Notes under the pieces: generated by a model
Seen by the model: the letters and a program-made list of their open reading frames with translations, nothing else
Told to the model about the DNA's origin: nothing
Database searches by the model: none
Shown here: piece by piece, positions 47,964-57,550 of the stretch
Layout: each line of letters starts with the position of its first letter
How positions within the stretch are numbered: the stretch's first letter is position 1
Program-made: the position numbers and the translations under genes
NCBI RefSeq assembly: GCF_003993775.1
Contig: NZ_RJRZ01000008.1
Coordinates: forward strand, 1-64,000
Reading direction: 5' to 3'
Length of the DNA stretch: 64,000 bases
Source: Frigidibacter oleivorans
Lineage (GTDB): Bacteria; Pseudomonadota; Alphaproteobacteria; Rhodobacterales; Rhodobacteraceae

Positions 47964-50513
47964 TTGATCCGCTTCCTGCTGAACTTCATCGGCGCGATCT
48001 TCACCGCCATCACCATCGGCGCGGCCTTCATCGCGCTGTCGGTGGGCGCGGTGTTCTGGATGTACGGGCGCGACCTGCCGAACCACGAACAGCTGGCGCA
48101 GTATTCGCCCAAGACCATCAGCCGGATCTATTCGGGCGAGGGGCGGATCATCGACGAATTCGCCGAGGAACGCCGCCTGTTCGTGCCCATCGCCGATATC
48201 CCGCAGGTGGTGCAGGACGCCTTCATCTCGGCCGAGGACAAGAACTTCTGGCACCATCGCGGCTTTGACGCGCGCGGCATCGTCGCCGCCGGGGTCGAGG
48301 CGGTGCGCACCCGGGGCGAGACGGTGCGCGGCGCCTCGACCATCACCCAGCAGGTCATGAAGAACTTCCTGCTGTCCTCGGACCGTTCGGCGGAACGCAA
48401 GATCAAGGAACTGATCCTCGCCACCCGGGTGGAACAGGCGCTGCCGAAGGAGAAGATCCTCGAACTCTACCTCAACGAGATCTTCCTCGGGCAGAACAGC
48501 TTCGGCGTCGCCGCCGCGGCCCAGACCTATTTCAACAAGACGCTGGCCGAGCTTGCCCCGCATGAGGCGGCGACGCTGGCCGCAATGCCGCAGGCGCCGG
48601 GGCGCTATCACCCCGTCACCGCGAAGGACCGGGTGACGGAACGGCGCAACTACGTCCTGCGCGAGATGTGGCAGAACGGCTATATCGACGAGGCCACCTA
48701 TCGGTCCGAGGCCGCACAGCCGCTGCGTTCGGTCCAGAACGGCGATTTCCCGGCCTTCCGCCAGCAACTGCCGCCGCGCGACTATTTCACCGACGAGATT
48801 CGCCGCCAGCTGTCGCGCAGCTTCGGGCAGGAGGAATTCTTCGGCGGCGGCCTGTCGATCCGCGCGACGGTGGACCCCGACATGCAGGCGGTTGCCGCGC
48901 GGGCCCTGCGCTCGGCGCTGGAGAAATACGACCGTTCGCGCGGGCTGTGGGAGGGCACCGGCAAGACCGTGCCCGCCGACCAACTGGGCAGCGAAGAGGC
49001 CTGGCGCGCGGCGCTGGCCTCGGTCGACGTGCCGCGCGACATCGAGGGCTGGTATCCGGCGGTGGTGCTGCAGGTGGGCGAACGCGATGCCCGCATCGGC
49101 ATCGAGGGCGTGGCCGATGACGAGGACGGCCACTGGATCCCCGATGACGACGTGACCTGGGCACGCAAGCTGATGCCGGGATCGCAGCGCGCCCCGCAGG
49201 CGCGGGTGGCGGGCGACCTGCTGGCGGTGGGCGACGTGGTGCTGGTCAAGGAACTGACCAACGACGCCGGCGAATTCCAGCGCTGGTCGCTGAGGCAGGT
49301 GCCCGACATCCAGGGCGCCTTCATGGCGATGGACGTGAACACCGGCCGCGTCATCGCGATGCAGGGCGGCTTTTCCTATCAGTCCTCGGTCTTCAACCGC
49401 GCGACACAGGCGATGCGCCAGCCCGGATCATCCTTCAAGCCCTTCGTCTATGCGGCGGCGCTCGATTCCGGCTTCAGCCCGGCCACCATCGTCGTCGACG
49501 CCCCCATCGAGGTGATGACGCCGCAGGGCCTGTGGACGCCGAAGAACGCCTCGAACAAGTTCTATGGGCCCACGCCGCTGCGCACCGGGATCGAACAGTC
49601 GCGAAACCTGATGACGGTCCGGATCGCGCAGGAGATCGGCATGGAGACGGTGGCGCAGTATGCCGAACGCTTCGGGGTCTACAACCCGATGTCGCCCTTC
49701 CTGGCCAATGCGCTCGGCGCGCAGGAAACGACGCTGTTCCAGATGGTTGCGGCCTACGCGATGTTCGCCAATGGCGGCGAGCGGGTGGAACCGACGCTGG
49801 TGGACCGGGTGCAGGACCGCTGGGGTCGCACGGTCTATCGCCACGACCAGCGCCTGTGCGAGGATTGCCGGGCCGAGGCGCTGCCGGCGGGCGAGGCGCC
49901 GCGCATCGCCTCGAACCGCGAACGGGTGATGAACGCGATCACCGCCTATCAGCTGACCTCGATGATGGAAGGCGTGGTCCAGCGCGGCACGGCGCGCGGC
50001 ATCAACCTGCCGGTGCCGATCGCCGGCAAGACCGGCACCACCAACGATTCCAAGGACGTGTGGTTCATCGGCTTTTCGTCGAACCTCGTGGCGGGCTGCT
50101 ATATCGGCTATGACCAGCCGCGCAGCCTCGGTTCGGTCTCGGGCGGGGGCACCTGCGGCCCGGTGTTCCAGAGCTTCATGGAAGAGGCGATCAAGGAATA
50201 TGGCGGCGGCAAGTTCCGCGTCCCGCCGGGCGGGCATTTCATCAAGATCGACCGCTTCACCGGCGCGCGCCTGCCCGACAATGCCGTCGGCGACTATGTC
50301 GTGTCGGAATATTTCCGCGATGGCGAGGACCCGTTCCTGATGATCGGCAACTATGTCGACGGCGGCTTCGCCATGGGACAGAACCTGCCGCTCTACGCCT
50401 ATGGCGAGACGGGCACGGGCGAGGTCACGCAGGTCACCACCTCGACCGGCCAGACCCGCGTGATCCCGAAGAAGGCCGATTTCGGCACGCTGTCCTCGGG
50501 CGGGCTGTACTGA
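47964..50513 (+). CDS. mrcA: Penicillin-binding protein 1A
   Basis: The 849-residue bifunctional murein synthase starts at a TTG at 47964 (GGAGCC upstream). It has a membrane anchor (AIFTAITIGAAFIALSVGAVF). Glycosyltransferase motifs are FISAEDKNFWHHRGFD (catalytic Glu), GASTITQQVMKNFLL, LILATRVEQALPKEKILELYL and NEIFLGQNSFG. Transpeptidase motifs are RQPGSSFKPFVYAAAL (SxxK), EQSRNL (SxN) and IAGKTGTTNDSKD (KTGT). It is present in nearly all proteobacteria. Expression from TTG may be modest. Confidence 0.95.
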   Translation: MIRFLLNFIGAIFTAITIGAAFIALSVGAVFWMYGRDLPNHEQLAQYSPKTISRIYSGEGRIIDEFAEERRLFVPIADIPQVVQDAFISAEDKNFWHHRGFDARGIVAAGVEAVRTRGETVRGASTITQQVMKNFLLSSDRSAERKIKELILATRVEQALPKEKILELYLNEIFLGQNSFGVAAAAQTYFNKTLAELAPHEAATLAAMPQAPGRYHPVTAKDRVTERRNYVLREMWQNGYIDEATYRSEAAQPLRSVQNGDFPAFRQQLPPRDYFTDEIRRQLSRSFGQEEFFGGGLSIRATVDPDMQAVAARALRSALEKYDRSRGLWEGTGKTVPADQLGSEEAWRAALASVDVPRDIEGWYPAVVLQVGERDARIGIEGVADDEDGHWIPDDDVTWARKLMPGSQRAPQARVAGDLLAVGDVVLVKELTNDAGEFQRWSLRQVPDIQGAFMAMDVNTGRVIAMQGGFSYQSSVFNRATQAMRQPGSSFKPFVYAAALDSGFSPATIVVDAPIEVMTPQGLWTPKNASNKFYGPTPLRTGIEQSRNLMTVRIAQEIGMETVAQYAERFGVYNPMSPFLANALGAQETTLFQMVAAYAMFANGGERVEPTLVDRVQDRWGRTVYRHDQRLCEDCRAEALPAGEAPRIASNRERVMNAITAYQLTSMMEGVVQRGTARGINLPVPIAGKTGTTNDSKDVWFIGFSSNLVAGCYIGYDQPRSLGSVSGGGTCGPVFQSFMEEAIKEYGGGKFRVPPGGHFIKIDRFTGARLPDNAVGDYVVSEYFRDGEDPFLMIGNYVDGGFAMGQNLPLYAYGETGTGEVTQVTTSTGQTRVIPKKADFGTLSSGGLY

Positions 50514-50536
50514 GAGAGCCGGACAGACCGGTCGTG

Positions 50537-50567
50537 CGAAGGGCCGCCCCGCCGGGACGGCCCTTCG
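50537..50567. terminator. Bidirectional terminator hairpin after mrcA
   Basis: CGAAGGGCCG (50537-50546) pairs perfectly with CGGCCCTTCG (50558-50567), between the convergent mrcA and YSC84-protein genes. Confidence 0.7.
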
Positions 50568-50606
50568 CCTGTTACGTCAGCGCCGCAGTCGTGACCCGCG
50601 CGGATG

Positions 50607-51209
50607 TCAGGGAATGATCCGCGTGTATTTCGTGCCCTCGACGGTGGCGCCGGCGATCAGCCCCGCCTGGCCGAAGACCAGCGCGATCACCGGCGACAGC
50701 GAGGTGGTGGTGTCCGTCCCCAGCGATCCGGCCTGATCGGCGGCGGCATATTTGGCATCCGCCCCCGCGACCCAGCCCGGCGAGGCGCGGAACTGCGCCA
50801 GCGCCTCGGGCGTCATGAAGAACAGCGCATGGGCATATTGCTGCGCGCCGATCTGCAGCCCGAAGCTCGCCTGCGCGGCCGAGTAGTAATCCACCGTCAC
50901 GTCGTTGATCCGGAGCGCGCCGCGGCCATAGGCGCCGCCGAAGCCCAGGCCGGCCTCGGTCATCAGCGGCATGTAGAGGATGCCGGTCGATTTCTGCATC
51001 AGCTCCTGCGTGCCGGGATAGCGGCTCAGCAGATAGTCGCGGGTCGCGTCCACCCGCGCGTCGAGTTGCTGGGCATTGCTGTTGCCGATGCCGTTGCCGC
51101 AGGCCGACAGCCCGAGCGCCGCCAGACCGCCGCCGAAGATGCCCTTCAGAACGCCGCGCCGCCCGGGTGCGGCCCGCACGGATGCGCCTTGCGTGATGAT
51201 TGCCGTCAT
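50607..51209 (-). CDS. YSC84/SYLF-domain lipoprotein
   Basis: The protein has 200 residues from ATG 51209 (GAGGGACAGGCG upstream). A lipoprotein signal with lipobox LGLSACGNG is followed by LLSRYPGTQELMQKSTGILYM, MTEAGLGFGGAYGRGALRI, DYYSAAQASFGLQIGAQQYAH, LSPVIALVFGQAGLIAGATVE and GTKYTRI. This matches the SYLF (YSC84) lipid-binding family. It is probably anchored in the envelope; role unknown. Confidence 0.85.
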   Translation of the reverse strand: MTAIITQGASVRAAPGRRGVLKGIFGGGLAALGLSACGNGIGNSNAQQLDARVDATRDYLLSRYPGTQELMQKSTGILYMPLMTEAGLGFGGAYGRGALRINDVTVDYYSAAQASFGLQIGAQQYAHALFFMTPEALAQFRASPGWVAGADAKYAAADQAGSLGTDTTTSLSPVIALVFGQAGLIAGATVEGTKYTRIIP

Positions 51210-51405
51210 CGCCTGTCCCTCATGCTGCCCCGCACCCGTCCGGCCCTGCCGGCGGGTGCCATACCTCATCATGTCGGCCTGTCCCGGCCGATCCGCACAA
51301 AGGATAGGGGAAACCGGTTCAGATGTCATCCGCCTCGGCAGGCCGCGGGCGAATTCGCGCCGGCGCCGCGGGGCGGGGCTTGACGCGGGGCTTGAGGCAG
51401 GCCGC

Positions 51406-52401
51406 TCAGCCGGTCAGCGCCGCGGCGATCCGGGGCGCGAAATAGGTCAGGATGCCGTCGCAGCCCGCCCGCTTGAAGCCGAGCAGGCTTTCCGCCACCA
51501 CCGCTTCCGACAGCCAGCCCGCCCGCACCGCGCCCTCGATCATCGCGTATTCGCCCGACACCTGATAGGCATAGGTCGGCACGCCGAAGCTGTCCTTCAC
51601 CCGCCGGCAGATGTCCAGATAGGGCATCCCCGGCTTTACCATCACCATGTCCGCGCCCTCCGACAGGTCGCGCGCCACCAGCCGGATCGCCTCGTCGGCA
51701 TTGGCGGGGTTCATCTGATAGGTCTTCTTGTCGCCCACCAGCCGGCCGGAGGCGCCCACCGCGTCGCGGAACGGGCCGTAGAAGCCGCTCGCATATTTCG
51801 CTGCATAGCTGAGGATCGCCACATCGGCATGGCCCGCCGCCTCCAGCGCCGCGCGCATGGCGCCGATCCGCCCGTCCATCATGTCCGAAGGGCCGAGGAT
51901 GTCGGCCCCCGCCTCGGCCTGTGCCAGCGCCATCCGCACCAGCGCCTCCACCGTCTCGTCGTTCAGGATCACGCCGTCGCGCACCAGCCCGTCATGGCCG
52001 TTGGCGTTATAGGGGTCGAGCGCGATGTCGGTCATCACCGCCACGTCGGGCACCGCGGCCTTGATCGCCCGCACCGCCCGGTTCGACAGGTTGTCGGGGT
52101 TCCAGGCTTCCTCGCAGCCCTCGGTCCGCAGCGCGGGGTCTGTATAGGGGAACAAGCAGATCGCCGGAATGCCTAGGTCCGCCGCCCGTTCCGCCGCCCG
52201 CACCGCGCCGTCCACCGTCACCCGCGCCACCCCGGGCATCGAGCCGATCTCGACATCCGCGCCGGGCAGGTCGGTCACGAAGACCGGCCAGATCAGGTCC
52301 TTGGCCGTCAGCCGGTGTTCCTGCGCCAGGTCGCGCAGCGCGGGCGTCCGGCGCAGGCGGCGCAGCCGGGCGGCGGGAAAGGGGGCGGGGACGATCTGCA
52401 C
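51406..52401 (-). CDS. hemB: Porphobilinogen synthase (5-aminolevulinate dehydratase)
   Basis: The 331-residue protein starts at GTG 52401. Features are RLRRLRRTPALRDLAQEH, DLIWPVFV, CLFPYTDPALRTEGCEEAW, MTDIALDPYNANGHDG, LGPSDMMDGRIGAMR, SYAAKYASGFYGPFRDA (Schiff-base Lys), MVMVKPGMPYLDI (second Lys) and TYAYQVSGEYAMI. The cysteines that bind catalytic zinc in other HemB proteins are replaced by Ala/Asp (IALDPYNANGHDG), as in metal-independent or magnesium-type enzymes of Rhodobacter. It acts directly after HemA in haem synthesis. Confidence 0.96.
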   Translation of the reverse strand: MQIVPAPFPAARLRRLRRTPALRDLAQEHRLTAKDLIWPVFVTDLPGADVEIGSMPGVARVTVDGAVRAAERAADLGIPAICLFPYTDPALRTEGCEEAWNPDNLSNRAVRAIKAAVPDVAVMTDIALDPYNANGHDGLVRDGVILNDETVEALVRMALAQAEAGADILGPSDMMDGRIGAMRAALEAAGHADVAILSYAAKYASGFYGPFRDAVGASGRLVGDKKTYQMNPANADEAIRLVARDLSEGADMVMVKPGMPYLDICRRVKDSFGVPTYAYQVSGEYAMIEGAVRAGWLSEAVVAESLLGFKRAGCDGILTYFAPRIAAALTG

Positions 52402-52577
52402 GGGCTTCGGCCTTTCGACTGCTCTTGGCGGGCTTGGCGGAAGGGGTTACACCCTTGGAGCCATCAGGGAAAGCGCCGCGTCGAGATTGTCTCGGGGCCG
52501 GTCCGGGCGGGCCGCGGCCGCGCCCTCGGGCCATGCGCCGCCGGACCGCGACGGCAGGGACAGTCGAAGGGGCGCCA

Positions 52578-53099
52578 GTGGAATTTCCTGCACTCGTCTA
52601 CGAGCTGATCGACCTGCGATCCTTCTCGAACCTGTGGTATTGGCTGACGCTGGCGCTGACCTGGTCGCGCGCCTCGCACTGGATCCTCGGCGTGCCCTGG
52701 GACATGGTCCAGCGTGCCCGGCGCAATGGCGGCGACGCGGAACGCGACTTCCGCGACATGCTGCGCGTCAACCTCAACCGCATCGACTATATCTTCGGCA
52801 CCGCCGGCCACGCGCTGGTGGCCATCGTCTCGGCGCTGCTGACCATGCTGGCGGTGCTGGGCTTCGGCTACGGGATCGAGTTCGGGCAGGCGGTGTTCCT
52901 GATCGCCTTCCCGCTGGCCATCGTCGGCGCGCTGTCGGTGCGGATGGCAGGGCGCATCCGCCGCGACGGGTCCGAGGGTACGGCGCTGCACCGGCGGCTG
53001 GCGCGTCACCGGATGACGGTGCAGGCGATCGGGCTGGTCTCGATCTTCGTCACCGGCTGCTGGGGCATGCTGATGAACCTCAACCTCGCCGTTCTCTAG
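52578..53099 (+). CDS. Small integral membrane protein, conserved in Rhodobacterales
   Basis: The protein has 173 residues from GTG 52578 (GAAGGGGCGCCA upstream). It begins MEFPALVYELIDLRSFSNLW and has hydrophobic segments WYWLTLALTWSRASHWILG, ALVAIVSALLTMLAVLGFGYG, VFLIAFPLAIVGALSV and VQAIGLVSIFVTGCWGMLM. I recall similar proteins annotated as a component of the SufBCD complex in this order, but nothing in the sequence supports that role. Its stop overlaps the stop of the DUF1624 gene tail-to-tail. Confidence 0.7.
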   Translation: MEFPALVYELIDLRSFSNLWYWLTLALTWSRASHWILGVPWDMVQRARRNGGDAERDFRDMLRVNLNRIDYIFGTAGHALVAIVSALLTMLAVLGFGYGIEFGQAVFLIAFPLAIVGALSVRMAGRIRRDGSEGTALHRRLARHRMTVQAIGLVSIFVTGCWGMLMNLNLAVL

Positions 53100-53842
53100 C
53101 CCCGCAGCCGCAGCGCCAGCCACAGCAGCCCCACCAGCAGCGGCTGGTGCAGCAGGTAGACCGCCAGCGAATGCCGCCCCGGCCAGCCCAGCCGGGCCAG
53201 CAGGGCAGGTCCCCCCGCCAGCCGCGGCCACAGCCCCGCCCGGCCCGCCGCCTGCGCCAGCGCCAGCCCGGCGAGGAACGGCCCGAGCCAGGGGAACAGC
53301 GGCACATAGTCGAGCGTGATCGGCGTCTCTGCCCCCAGCCCGAGGAATCCCAGCGGGGCCAGATCCCAGCCCGGCGCGGTCAGCAGCCGCGGCGCCGCCA
53401 GCGCCGCCGCCGCCGCCAGCGCGGTGATCCCGGCGGGCAGGCGCAGGAAGGCCAGCCCGATCACGCTCGCCGCGGCGATGCAATGCAGGATGCCCCAGAA
53501 GATATAGGCGCCCGGCACCGCGATCCGGCTGGCCGCCGTGATCAGCGCCGCCGCCGCCGCGATCTGCGCCAGCCGGCGCAGGAAGGGCCGCCAGCGGATG
53601 CCGCCGCCTTGCCCCTGCGCCAGCCACAGCCCGATCCCGGCGAGGAACAGGAAGCTGCCCGCCACGATCCGCGCGAAGACCGCCCATCCGCCGCTGCTGG
53701 TCGTGCCCGGCGGCAGCAGCCCGAACATTTCCAGATCGAAGGTGAAATGGAACAGCACCATCCCGGCCAGCGCCGCGCTGCGCGCCGTATCCAGCCACAG
53801 GATCCGGCCCCGCGCCGCCGGCCGCACCGGTTCCTCCGTCAT
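53096..53842 (-). CDS. DUF1624 / heparan-alpha-glucosaminide N-acetyltransferase-like membrane protein
   Basis: The protein has 248 residues from ATG 53842, with about eight membrane spans. Features are LDTARSAALAGMVLFHFTFDL, SFLFLAGIGLWLAQG, AYIFWGILHCIAAASVIGLAF, TLDYVPLFPWLGPFLAGLALA and GRHSLAVYLLHQPLLVGLL. The pattern, with His residues in membrane helices, fits the DUF1624 acyltransferase family. The acceptor is unknown. It is divergent from mfd. Confidence 0.82.
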   Translation of the reverse strand: MTEEPVRPAARGRILWLDTARSAALAGMVLFHFTFDLEMFGLLPPGTTSSGGWAVFARIVAGSFLFLAGIGLWLAQGQGGGIRWRPFLRRLAQIAAAAALITAASRIAVPGAYIFWGILHCIAAASVIGLAFLRLPAGITALAAAAALAAPRLLTAPGWDLAPLGFLGLGAETPITLDYVPLFPWLGPFLAGLALAQAAGRAGLWPRLAGGPALLARLGWPGRHSLAVYLLHQPLLVGLLWLALRLRG

Positions 53843-53867
53843 TCCAGCCTCTGCCCGCATCTTCTGT

Positions 53868-53932
53868 TTCCAAATATCCTCGGGGGTGAATTGCGGCGCC
53901 AGCCGCAAGAGGGGGCAGAAAGCCCCCCTGCC
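53868..53932. repeat. Dispersed double-hairpin element, copy 2
   Basis: TCGGGGGTGAATT, then stem GCGGC-GCCA-GCCGC, then AAGAGGGGGCAGAAAGCCCCCCT. It matches the copy at 36817-36874 in the unpaired words, while the stem sequence changed on both sides. It lies between the DUF1624 gene and mfd. Confidence 0.6.
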
Positions 53933-54003
53933 GACCCGCTCACCGTCTCCTTGCGCGGTTCCGGCCCCGTTGACAATGCCGCGCGCGCGGATAGGTCAGG
54001 GCC

Positions 54004-57000
54004 ATGACCGCGCTTCGCCCCCTCATCCTCTCCGGTGCGCCGGAAGGCTTCGACGCCCGCCTTCTGGCCCGCGAGCTCGACCGCGGCCAGCCCGCCATCC
54101 ATGTCGCGCGCGACGACAAGCGGCTCGAGGCGATGCGCGCCGCGCTGGCCTTCCTCGCGCCCGAGGTGCCGGTGCTGGTGTTCCCGGCCTGGGACTGCCT
54201 GCCCTATGACCGGATGTCGCCCAATCCCGACGTGGCGGCCCAGCGGATGGCGACGCTGGCGGCGCTGGCGCGCGGTCTGCCGGCGCCGGTGGTGCTGCTG
54301 ACCACGCTGAACGCCGCGACACAGCGGCTGCCGGCGCGCGAGGCGATCGCGGGCGCGGCCTTCACCGCGCGGGTCGGCGGCCGCATCGACGAGCCCGCCT
54401 TGCGCAACTGGCTGGTGCGGATGGGGTTTTCCCAAACCTCCACCGTCAGCGAACCGGGCGACTATGCCGTGCGCGGCGGCATCATCGACATCTTCGCGCC
54501 GGGCGCCACCGGGGCGGTGCGGCTCGACCTGTTCGGCGACGTGCTGGACGGGGCGCGCCGCTTCGACCCGGCGACGCAGCGCACGACGGACAAGCTGGCG
54601 GCGGTGGAATTCGCGCCGGTCTCCGAGGTGATCCTCGACGAGGCCTCGATCACCCGCTTCCGCCAGAACTACCGCATCGAGTTCGGGGCGGCGGGCAGCG
54701 ACGACCCGCTGTACGAGGCGGTCAGCGCCGGGCGCAAGCATGCCGGGATGGAACACTGGCTGCCCTTCTTTCACGAGAGGCTCGATACGATCTTCGACTA
54801 CCTGCCGGGCGCCTCGGTGATGTTCGACGACCAGCTGGACCCGGCACGGCGGGCGCGGTGGGAAGGCATCGCCGACCAGTATGACAGCCGGCGCGAGGCG
54901 ATGCGCCGCAAGGACCGGGTGGACACGGTCTACAAGCCCTGTCCGCCGGGGCTGCTCTACCTCGACGATGCGGGGTGGGAGGCGGCGCTGTCGGGGCGGC
55001 GGGTGGTGCAGCTGTCGGTGCTGGCGCAGCCGGTGGGTCTGGGCGTGCTGGATGCCGGGGGGCGGATCGGCCGCAGCTTCGCCCCGGAACGCCAGCTGGA
55101 AAATATCAGCCTGTTCGAGGCCTTGGCCGACCATCTTCAGAAGCGGTCGCAAGAGGGCCATGTCGTCGTCGCCTCCTATTCCGACGGGGCGCGCGAACGG
55201 CTGAAGGGGCTGCTTGCCGACGAGGGCCTCGGCGGCGCGGTCGAGATCCGCGACATCCGCGACCTGCCGCCGCTGCCGCAGGGCAAGCGCGGCGGGCTGT
55301 TCCTCGGGGTCTGGGCGCTGGAACAGGGGTTCGAGGCCGAGGGCCTGACCGTCGTGTCGGAACAGGACGTGCTGGGCGACCGGCTGATCCGACCTGCCAA
55401 GAAGTCCAAGCGTGCCAAGGACTTCCTGACCGAAGCTCAATCCCTGTCTCCGGGCGACCTGATCGTGCATGTCGATCACGGCGTCGGCCGCTATATGGGG
55501 CTGGAGACGCTGACCGTCACCGGCAGCACCATCGAATGCGTGTCGCTGGAATATGCGGGCGGCGACCGGCTGTTCCTGCCGGTGGTGAACATCGAACTGC
55601 TCAGCCGCTATGGCCACGAGGAAGGGCTGCTCGACAAGCTGGGCGGCGGCGCATGGCAGGCCAAGAAGGCGGCGCTGAAGGAACGCATCCGCCAGATCGC
55701 GGAACGGCTGATGCGGGTGGCCGCCGAACGCCACCTGCGCGCCGCCCCGATCATGGAGCCGCCCGGCCATGACTGGGAGGCGTTCTGCGCCCGCTTCCCC
55801 TGGCAAGAGACGGATGACCAGCTGTCGGCCATCGAGGATGTGCTGCACGATCTGGAATCCGGCACGCCGATGGACCGGCTGGTGGTGGGCGACGTGGGCT
55901 TCGGCAAGACCGAGGTGGCGATGCGCGCGGCCTTCGTCGTGGCGATGGCGGGGGCGCAGGTCGCGGTGATCGCGCCCACGACGCTGCTGGCGCGCCAGCA
56001 CTACAAGACCTTCGCCGAACGCTTCCGGGGCACGCCGCTGACGGTGCGCCCGCTCAGCCGCTTCGTCACCGCCAAGGACGCGGCGAAGACCCGCGAAGGG
56101 CTGGCCGACGGTACGGTGGACATCGTCATCGGCACCCATGCGGTGCTGGCCAAGGCGGTGAAGTTCCGCAACCTCGGCCTGCTGGTCATCGACGAGGAAC
56201 AGCATTTCGGCGTCACCCACAAGGAACGGCTGAAGGAGATGCGGTCGGAAATCCATGTCCTGACCCTGACCGCCACGCCGATTCCGCGCACGCTGCAACT
56301 GTCGCTGACCGGGGTGCGCGACCTGTCGATCATCGGCACCCCGCCGGTCGACCGGCTGGCGATCCGCACCTATGTGTCGGAATTCGACGCGGTGACGGTG
56401 CGCGAGGCGCTGCTGCGCGAACATTACCGCGGCGGGCAAAGCTTCTATGTCGTGCCCCGCATCACCGATCTGGAGGGGATCGAGACCTTCCTGCGCGATC
56501 AGGTGCCCGAGGTCAGCTTCGTCACCGCCCATGGCCAGATGGCGGCGGGCGAGCTGGACGACCGGATGAACGCCTTCTACGACGGCAAGTACGATGTGCT
56601 GCTGGCCACGACCATCGTCGAAAGCGGTCTCGACATCCCCACCGCCAACACGATGATCGTGCACCGGGCCGACATGTTCGGGCTGAGCCAGCTGTATCAG
56701 ATCCGCGGCCGGGTGGGCCGGGCCAAGACCCGGGCCTATTGCTACCTGACGACGAAGCCCCGCGCGCCGCTGACGCCGGCGGCGACGAAACGTCTGCGGC
56801 TGCTCGGCTCGCTCGATAGTCTCGGCGCGGGCTTCTCGCTCGCCTCGCAGGATCTGGACCTGCGGGGGGCGGGCAACCTGCTGGGCGAGGAACAGTCGGG
56901 CCATATCCGCGAGGTGGGGTATGAACTCTATCAGGCGATGCTGGAGGACACGATCGCCCGGCTGAAATCGGGCGAGCTGCAAGGCACGGTCGAGGATGAC

Positions 57001-57549
57001 GGCCAATGGGCGCCGCAGATCAACCTCGGGGTGCCGGTGCTGATCCCCGAGGACTACATCCCCGATCTGGACGTGCGGCTGGGGCTCTATCGCCGGCTGT
57101 CGCAGCTGACGACCAAGGTCGAGCTGGAAGGCTTCGCGGCGGAGCTGATCGACCGCTTCGGCCCGCTGCCGCGCGAGGTCAACACGCTGATGCTGGTGAT
57201 CCGCATCAAGGCGATGTGCAAACGGGCGGGGATCGCCAAGCTCGATGCCGGGCCGAAGGGCGCGACGGTGCAGTTCCACAACGACAAGTTCGCCAACCCC
57301 GCCGGGCTGGTGGAATTCGTGCAGGGCGAGGGCGCATCGGCGCGGATCAAGGACAACAAGATCGTGCTGGCCCGCGACTGGCCGACCGAGGCCGAGCGGA
57401 TCAAGGGCAGCTTCGCCATCGCCAAGGATCTGGCGGAAAAGCTGATCGAGGCGAAGAAGGCGGGCAAGCCCGCGCCCGACGCCGCGAAGCCCGCGGCGGC
57501 GAAACCGGCCTCGCGCCCCGCGCCGAAGCCGGCCCCGGCGCGGCGCTAG
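54004..57549 (+). CDS. mfd: Transcription-repair coupling factor Mfd
   Basis: The 1181-residue protein has UvrB-like N-terminal domains (FPAWDCLPYDRMSPNPDVAAQ, DYAVRGGIIDIFAPG), an RNA polymerase-interacting segment (PGDLIVHVDHGVGRYMGLETL), the RecG-like motor (LVVGDVGFGKTEVAMRAAFV, LLVIDEEQHFGVTHKERLK, TATPIPRTLQLSLTG, LYQIRGRVGRAKTRAYCYL) and a C-terminal regulatory domain (LYRRLSQLTTKVELEGFAAEL). It strips stalled polymerase and recruits UvrA. The last 40 residues are a Lys/Pro/Ala-rich tail. Confidence 0.97.
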   Translation: MTALRPLILSGAPEGFDARLLARELDRGQPAIHVARDDKRLEAMRAALAFLAPEVPVLVFPAWDCLPYDRMSPNPDVAAQRMATLAALARGLPAPVVLLTTLNAATQRLPAREAIAGAAFTARVGGRIDEPALRNWLVRMGFSQTSTVSEPGDYAVRGGIIDIFAPGATGAVRLDLFGDVLDGARRFDPATQRTTDKLAAVEFAPVSEVILDEASITRFRQNYRIEFGAAGSDDPLYEAVSAGRKHAGMEHWLPFFHERLDTIFDYLPGASVMFDDQLDPARRARWEGIADQYDSRREAMRRKDRVDTVYKPCPPGLLYLDDAGWEAALSGRRVVQLSVLAQPVGLGVLDAGGRIGRSFAPERQLENISLFEALADHLQKRSQEGHVVVASYSDGARERLKGLLADEGLGGAVEIRDIRDLPPLPQGKRGGLFLGVWALEQGFEAEGLTVVSEQDVLGDRLIRPAKKSKRAKDFLTEAQSLSPGDLIVHVDHGVGRYMGLETLTVTGSTIECVSLEYAGGDRLFLPVVNIELLSRYGHEEGLLDKLGGGAWQAKKAALKERIRQIAERLMRVAAERHLRAAPIMEPPGHDWEAFCARFPWQETDDQLSAIEDVLHDLESGTPMDRLVVGDVGFGKTEVAMRAAFVVAMAGAQVAVIAPTTLLARQHYKTFAERFRGTPLTVRPLSRFVTAKDAAKTREGLADGTVDIVIGTHAVLAKAVKFRNLGLLVIDEEQHFGVTHKERLKEMRSEIHVLTLTATPIPRTLQLSLTGVRDLSIIGTPPVDRLAIRTYVSEFDAVTVREALLREHYRGGQSFYVVPRITDLEGIETFLRDQVPEVSFVTAHGQMAAGELDDRMNAFYDGKYDVLLATTIVESGLDIPTANTMIVHRADMFGLSQLYQIRGRVGRAKTRAYCYLTTKPRAPLTPAATKRLRLLGSLDSLGAGFSLASQDLDLRGAGNLLGEEQSGHIREVGYELYQAMLEDTIARLKSGELQGTVEDDGQWAPQINLGVPVLIPEDYIPDLDVRLGLYRRLSQLTTKVELEGFAAELIDRFGPLPREVNTLMLVIRIKAMCKRAGIAKLDAGPKGATVQFHNDKFANPAGLVEFVQGEGASARIKDNKIVLARDWPTEAERIKGSFAIAKDLAEKLIEAKKAGKPAPDAAKPAAAKPASRPAPKPAPARR

Positions 57550-57550
57550 C

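Noticed and set aside
53839-57279. 1146-codon minus-strand frame
   Set aside because: Antisense shadow of mfd, whose helicase motifs are unmistakable.
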